Positions 60,228-64,000 of a stretch of 64,000 bases of DNA are shown piece by piece. Source of the stretch: Apricaphanius iberus (Eukaryota; Chordata; Actinopteri; Cyprinodontiformes; Aphaniidae). The DNA lies in NCBI GenBank assembly GCA_028564705.1, contig JAPXFQ010001405.1:124001-188000 (forward strand), written 5' to 3'. How positions within the stretch are numbered: position 1 is the stretch's first letter; the number at the start of each line of letters is the position of its first letter. Position numbers and translations under genes: made by a program. The notes beneath the pieces are model-generated. The model searched no databases. It saw only the letters and a program-made list of their open reading frames with translations, and had not been told where the DNA came from.

Positions 60228-60480
60228 CACTGGTTCCCGAATAGTAAGATCAGGAAAATAGTCAAGTTATGGTTATCAATGCCATTTGGATATAAGAAGA
60301 CCGACGCAAATCCAACAACAATTTTTTGTAAAGTTCACCAGCTCCCGGTCTGACCAATGGACTCCAACACTACACATCTATTTTGTCAGCTGCTCAAGAA
60401 CCATAACAACGAATACAGAGAAAGTCAACGAGAAAAAGCAGCGTTGAGTCGACGTGGGCTATGCGGTCATGGTGGTGGTG
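60228..60480 (+). pseudogene. BED-finger fragment of a hAT-type transposase
   Basis: One frame reads VKLWLSMPFGYKKTDANPTT then IFCKVHQLPV, and a shifted frame continues SNTTHLFCQLLKNHNNEYRE. Together they resemble a BED zinc finger: aromatic start, C-x2-C where the second Cys is lost (C-K-V-H), TT-L, and a final H-N-N-E-Y. The frame breaks at about 60350. This domain heads ZBED-like hAT transposases; the GC-rich block just upstream could be that element's 5' region. No catalytic domain is readable downstream. Confidence 0.5.
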
Positions 60481-60599
60481 TCCCACCAGAAGGAGCGAGA
60501 GAGGACAGGCTCTCAGTCCCCCTTATGGCCAACAAGGTGGGCTCTCTCAGCTCCACTCCCATGTAAGCTCTGATAAACTCCAGATACAGAGGCTGTAGC

Positions 60600-62063
60600 A
60601 CACCATTGATGTGTTGCTAGCGTACGAAAACGGCTTTTACAGTCGACACTTTTTTTCTGATAGGATTGTTATGTTCTGGTCCTTAATGAAACTGATGACT
60701 GCTCTTTGTTACGAAGACAGGTAAGGTGGAGGATTCTTAGCACTGGAAAGTGTTGCTGTTACTTTTATCCTTAGTACTTTGGCTTCCGCTTCTGTTATGT
60801 TGTTGTACCTTATGGCAGATTCTGTGGTGGTGATGATAAAAGGCACCTTTGGGATATGTTGCATAGAGACAGGAAAATTGAGACCTACTGCCAACCCATC
60901 CTATGTCAGACTACCACATATCTGCATGGAAGCCAACTAAACATCTGAAACTTTCTGAGCCTACAGTAGCCTCCGTACTACAGTGCCCTAAGGAGAGAAA
61001 TCTGGGAATATATCAGCCATGTTTTTGTTAACACTGCTTCAGCATCATTTTATGAAATTGGACATGGCACAAAGCCAAAAACAATAACAGTATTTAATTG
61101 GGCTGGAAAATATGGACCAAAAAGTTATCTCTCTACTTAATAAACTTTTTCTTACCAAAAAGTGTTGACAAAAAAGAAATTCAGAATCTGAGCAACATGT
61201 CTGAAATGTCAAAGGAACTTTCAGCAACATACAGCTGTATCAAAAATAAATATTGGCCTTTATGAATAATATTACTTTCTTGATTAAAATTATGTTTTAT
61301 TCTTCCGAACCAAAATAGATATGCTATTGAAATGTAAATGTTTTTTGTTTTTTTTAGTAGGCTACTTTGTAAAAAAGAAGTAGAGCATGTTAAGTATGAT
61401 GGAACGTTGCTTGCCAGCTGCCATTAGGCAGAAGTTTATGGCACAGTATTATTTTCTGTGTTTTTTGTTAGGCTATAAATTTTAAATGTCCTATGTTTTT
61501 GAACTCACATTTCGACTGTTCCTTAAATGCAACTTAGGTTTGAGATGCTTAGCAGCCAGAGCGCAGTACCAACAAGCTTGTGCCTTTCTGCGCATTGAGA
61601 AAGGCAGATAGTGTAATAATTACAACAGACTAACTGAGTGTGCGGGACTCTATGAAAATATTCTCAGTACTCGAAGAAGTGGTGGAACTCTGAAGAGCTA
61701 TTTTTAGAAGTGGTTCGCACTGAGTACATTTGCGTTGCACTTAAAGCACTGCTAACTTGCAGCTCCTCTGCCAAATTCGTCTGTCTTTCTTACGAACTGA
61801 ATGCAGCAGTGGAGTTGTGGTGTGATTCACGTTCAGTGAAGACAGAAGGTGTAGCAAGGTAAAGTAATCCTAAAGACAGATGGAGGAGCGGGAGGGTCAT
61901 TCTTGTGTCTTATATGAAAAAAATTGAATTTTTAAAAAAACTCTAAAACATCATCCAGCCCTATCAACTAATGATAAAAACTAAACCCTAAATTTTTTTT
62001 TTTTAAATGTAACTGTTGTTGTTCCTCTTAAACCAAATGATGCTACAGGTGTTTCAAACTCAC
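60600..62063. other. intron stretch with no recognised feature
   Basis: AT-rich intron leading to window exon 1 of glg1. It may include decayed remains of the BED-finger element, but I see no conserved motif. Confidence 0.4.
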
Positions 62064-62278
62064 TGCTTTTCCGCAGTTGGGTTCAATAGCTTCCACGTTT
62101 CCCCGGCCGACCCTAATCAGGCAATGCAGTGTCCGAGCTTTCCGATGTAAACCAGAGCAGTGGTTCTCGATCTCACTGCGGCAGTGCAGCACGATCTCAG
62201 GACTCAGGGAGAAATCTTCCATCAGCATTCGCCTGTAATCCATCATTTCTCCCTGACACTCGCCACTCACCACTCGAC
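62064..62278 (-). CDS. glg1: glg1 window exon 1 (5'-most present)
   Basis: This 215-bp exon follows a TTTCAG acceptor and begins with two bases completing a split codon, so an upstream exon must exist outside the window. The frame reads RVVSGECQGEMMDYRRM and then the repeat core CRSEIENHC, followed by LHCLIRVGRG and NCGKA. It ends on a whole codon before GTGAGT. The text is nearly identical to the middle of mammalian GLG1; the stretch before NCGKA is the least conserved part. Confidence 0.95.
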
Positions 62279-62319
62279 CTGAAACACAAATAGAATTGTT
62301 GGTAATTATTGTACAACAT

Positions 62320-63340
62320 ACAATAATTAGTTGGAGCTCCTTTGGCCTGGATTACTGCAGCGATGCGGCGTGGCATGGAGCCGATCAGTCTGTGGCACTG
62401 CTCAGGTGTTCTGAGAGCCCATGTTGCTCTGATAGTGGCCTTAAGCTCTTCTGAATTGTTAGCTTTGGCAGATTACATCTATCTCTTCACAATAGACCCC
62501 ATAGATTTTCTATGGAGTTAAGGTCAGGCGAATTTGCTGGCCAGTCAAGAACAGGGATACTATGGTTCTTAAACCAGGTATTGGTAGATTTGGCAGTGTG
62601 TTCAGCTGCCAAGTCCTGTTGGAAAATGAAATCTGTATTTCCATAAAGTTGGTCAGCAGCAGGAATGGACCAACACCAGCAGATGACATGGCATCCCAGA
62701 CCATCACTGACTGTGGAAACTTTAGACTGAACCTTAAGCAGCTCTCCTGTCTTCCTTCAGACTCTGGGACTTTGATTTCCAAAGGAAATGGAAAACGTAC
62801 TTTCAGAGAACGTAACTTTAGACCACTGAGCAGCAGTCCAGCCTTTTTTGTCTTAAGTCCAGGCAAGACGCTTCTTACGGTGTCTCTTGTTTAAGAGTGG
62901 CTTGACACAAGAAATGTGACAACTGAAATCCATGTCTTGCAGAGGTCTGTGCGTGGTGTTTCTCGAGGCACTGACTCCAGCTGCAGTGCACTCTTTATTA
63001 ATCTCCCCGACACTTTTGTATTGGTTTTGTTTCACTCCTCTCCAGGGTGCGGTTATTACAATTGCTTGTGCACTTTTTTTCTACCACATATTGTCCTTCT
63101 TTTCACCTCTCTTTTGATGTGCTTAATTATTGAGACCATTTAAAGGCTTTTGCAGGTCTTCTGAGTTAATTGGCTGATTAGAGTGTGGCACCAGGTGTCT
63201 TCAATATTGAACATTTTCACAAGAATCTAATTTTCAGAGATACTGAATATGGGGCTTTCATTAGTTGTTAATCATAATCAGGAAAATTAATAGAAATAAA
63301 CATCTGAAATATATCAGTCTGTGGGTAATTAATGAATCTC
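62320..63340 (-). mobile_element. Tc1/mariner element remnant
   Basis: The minus-strand frame at 62866-62510 contains KFPQSVMVWDAMSSAGVGPF, matching the Tc1 transposase core around its second catalytic Asp region (VMVWGxMSxxGVGPL), and continues to a shifted PNLPIPGLRTI-type end. Plus-strand landmarks GATGCGGCGTGGCATGG and CAGTCTGTGGCACTGCTC are shared with 6120-6240 and 53885-53930. Frames are broken. Confidence 0.75.
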
Positions 63341-63344
63341 ATAT

Positions 63345-64000
63345 AAAGTGCTCAGCATAAATGAGTACACCCCACTACGTTTGTCAGAAAACCTTTAGCT
63401 TCCTTTGAGAATCAACATTTTGCATGATATACTATACTCCAAAATACTCCCACAAATGTGGGCCATTGATTTCAAACAAGATTTTTAATTTGCAGACACA
63501 AAAAAGTGATTTTTCTAAAAAATTAATTCCAGCCCATGTTCCAAAAACGAGTACACCCCAATTATAGTCTTAGAAGAAAAGCCATACTTAAGGCTACAAA
63601 ATTCTAATGAACAGGCATTCAACCACAGGTGAGTCTAATAATTCATTTAAGAGACAGATGACTATAAAACTGCATTACTTAAAAAAAAGCCCTTCCTATT
63701 TCATGCTGTCAGCAAAAGCTCCCCGTGGAAGAGAAATGTCACAAAATCTGAGAAAGAAAGCTATGATATGTAAGAAAGCTTTACATATCAGTCAAAAACT
63801 GTAGCAAAAGTGAATCAAAAAATTTAAGAAAGACGGAAGTGCAACCATCATACAGAGACGTCCAGGCCATCCACGGAAGTTAATATCTTGAAATCTCTTG
63901 AAAAAGACGACTGGGACTCTACACTATGATGAGACAAAGATCACTGTTTTTGGAACTAATGGTTTAAAACTGTATCGTGTTGTAAAGGTGAGGATTTCAA
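63345..64000 (+). mobile_element. second Tc1/mariner element, cut by the window edge
   Basis: AGTACACCCCA occurs twice (63363-63373 and 63550-63560). Plus-strand frames read REMSQNLRKKAMICKKAL near 63740, RRPGHPRKLIS near 63860 and YDETKITVFGTNG near 63930, the helix-turn-helix/linker and DETK-type text of Tc1-like transposases. Frames are shifted, and the element continues past the window. Confidence 0.7.

Larger units (their letters stand above)
11275..62278 (-). other. glg1: glg1 gene, 3' two-thirds (18 coding exons plus 3' UTR)
   Basis: GLG1 is a type I membrane sialoglycoprotein of the Golgi, known as MG-160, cysteine-rich FGF receptor or E-selectin ligand-1; in other vertebrates it binds FGFs, affects growth-factor trafficking and carries selectin ligands. 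Eighteen minus-strand exons join in phase to give 767 residues plus stop, against about 1180 for the whole mammalian protein, so roughly 410 N-terminal residues are off the right edge. Eleven C-x7-C repeat cores are visible (CRSEIENHC, CESVIQTAC, CQGDAARLC, CMSDLGKWC, CEPIIQSYC, CKEDVLKLC, CKNDISKVC, CKQMINRFC, CKADIPKFC, CKQEIGSLC, CALDIKHHC), each followed by a CL...C segment, then a transmembrane helix. The match to remembered mammalian GLG1 is nearly continuous, so identity is secure; whether this is the glg1a or glg1b copy cannot be told. Intron sizes range from about 100 bp to 15.5 kb. Confidence 0.97.

Noticed and set aside
59964..60230. 88-residue minus-strand frame and 73-residue plus-strand frame
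   Set aside because: Both arise from GC-rich sequence where stops are rare; the more plausible coding signal is the BED-finger text just downstream.
59755..60230. CpG-rich block as the glg1 promoter
   Set aside because: Window exon 1 at 62064-62278 lies upstream of it in the gene and starts inside a codon, so the main promoter must be beyond 64000.

Overview
The window is vertebrate genomic DNA, almost certainly from a teleost fish. It has low gene density, small exons with GT..AG introns, and an AT-rich background crowded with transposon types common in fish: L2/CR1/Rex-like LINEs, an L1/Tx1-like LINE, tRNA-headed SINEs, hAT, Tc1/mariner, piggyBac and Harbinger elements, and Helitron-like repeats. 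Nothing looks bacterial, viral or plasmid-like.

The one clear host gene is glg1 (Golgi glycoprotein 1; also MG-160, cysteine-rich FGF receptor, E-selectin ligand-1), on the minus strand. Eighteen coding exons can be placed at base resolution from 62278 (5' side) down to the stop codon at 13595-13593. Every junction is AG/GT and every reading phase agrees. Together they encode the last 767 residues: eleven C-x7-C cores of the GLG1 cysteine-rich repeat, one transmembrane helix and a short basic tail ending in LKDR. The first coding exons (signal peptide, N-terminal repeats) lie beyond the right edge, since the rightmost exon begins inside a split codon. The 3' UTR probably runs to about 11275, with AATAAA signals at 12069-12064 and 11301-11296.

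Layout from left to right: 1-11.27 kb is intergenic and repeat-filled (a hAT-like element carrying a solo LTR, an L2 LINE, SINEs and an L1-like LINE). 11.3-17.3 kb holds the 3' UTR and last four coding exons. 17.3-25.5 kb is an intron with an almost complete but dead piggyBac element and a nearly full-length CR1/Rex-type LINE split by a MITE. 25.5-36.2 kb holds ten exons among short repeats, including a foldback element with TTAA flanks. 36.2-51.8 kb is one 15.5-kb intron dominated by three head-to-tail copies of a Helitron-like repeat, one of which hosts a 3.8-kb DNA transposon. 51.8-52.7 kb holds three exons. 52.7-62.06 kb is a 9.3-kb intron with Tc1 remnants, two inverted-repeat elements and a GC-rich BED-finger hAT remnant. 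62.06-62.28 kb is the 5'-most exon present, followed by intron.

The most unusual points are: a short three-exon ORF with good splice sites and downstream poly(A) signals inside a TIR element, antisense to glg1; a 47-codon acidic ORF inside one Helitron-like copy; an Asp-to-Asn change at a catalytic position of the piggyBac transposase; a perfect 41-bp palindrome next to a Harbinger fragment; and several cleanly resolved nested insertions with target-site duplications. No previously undescribed multi-gene system is evident; the window is a large gene with transposon-filled introns.
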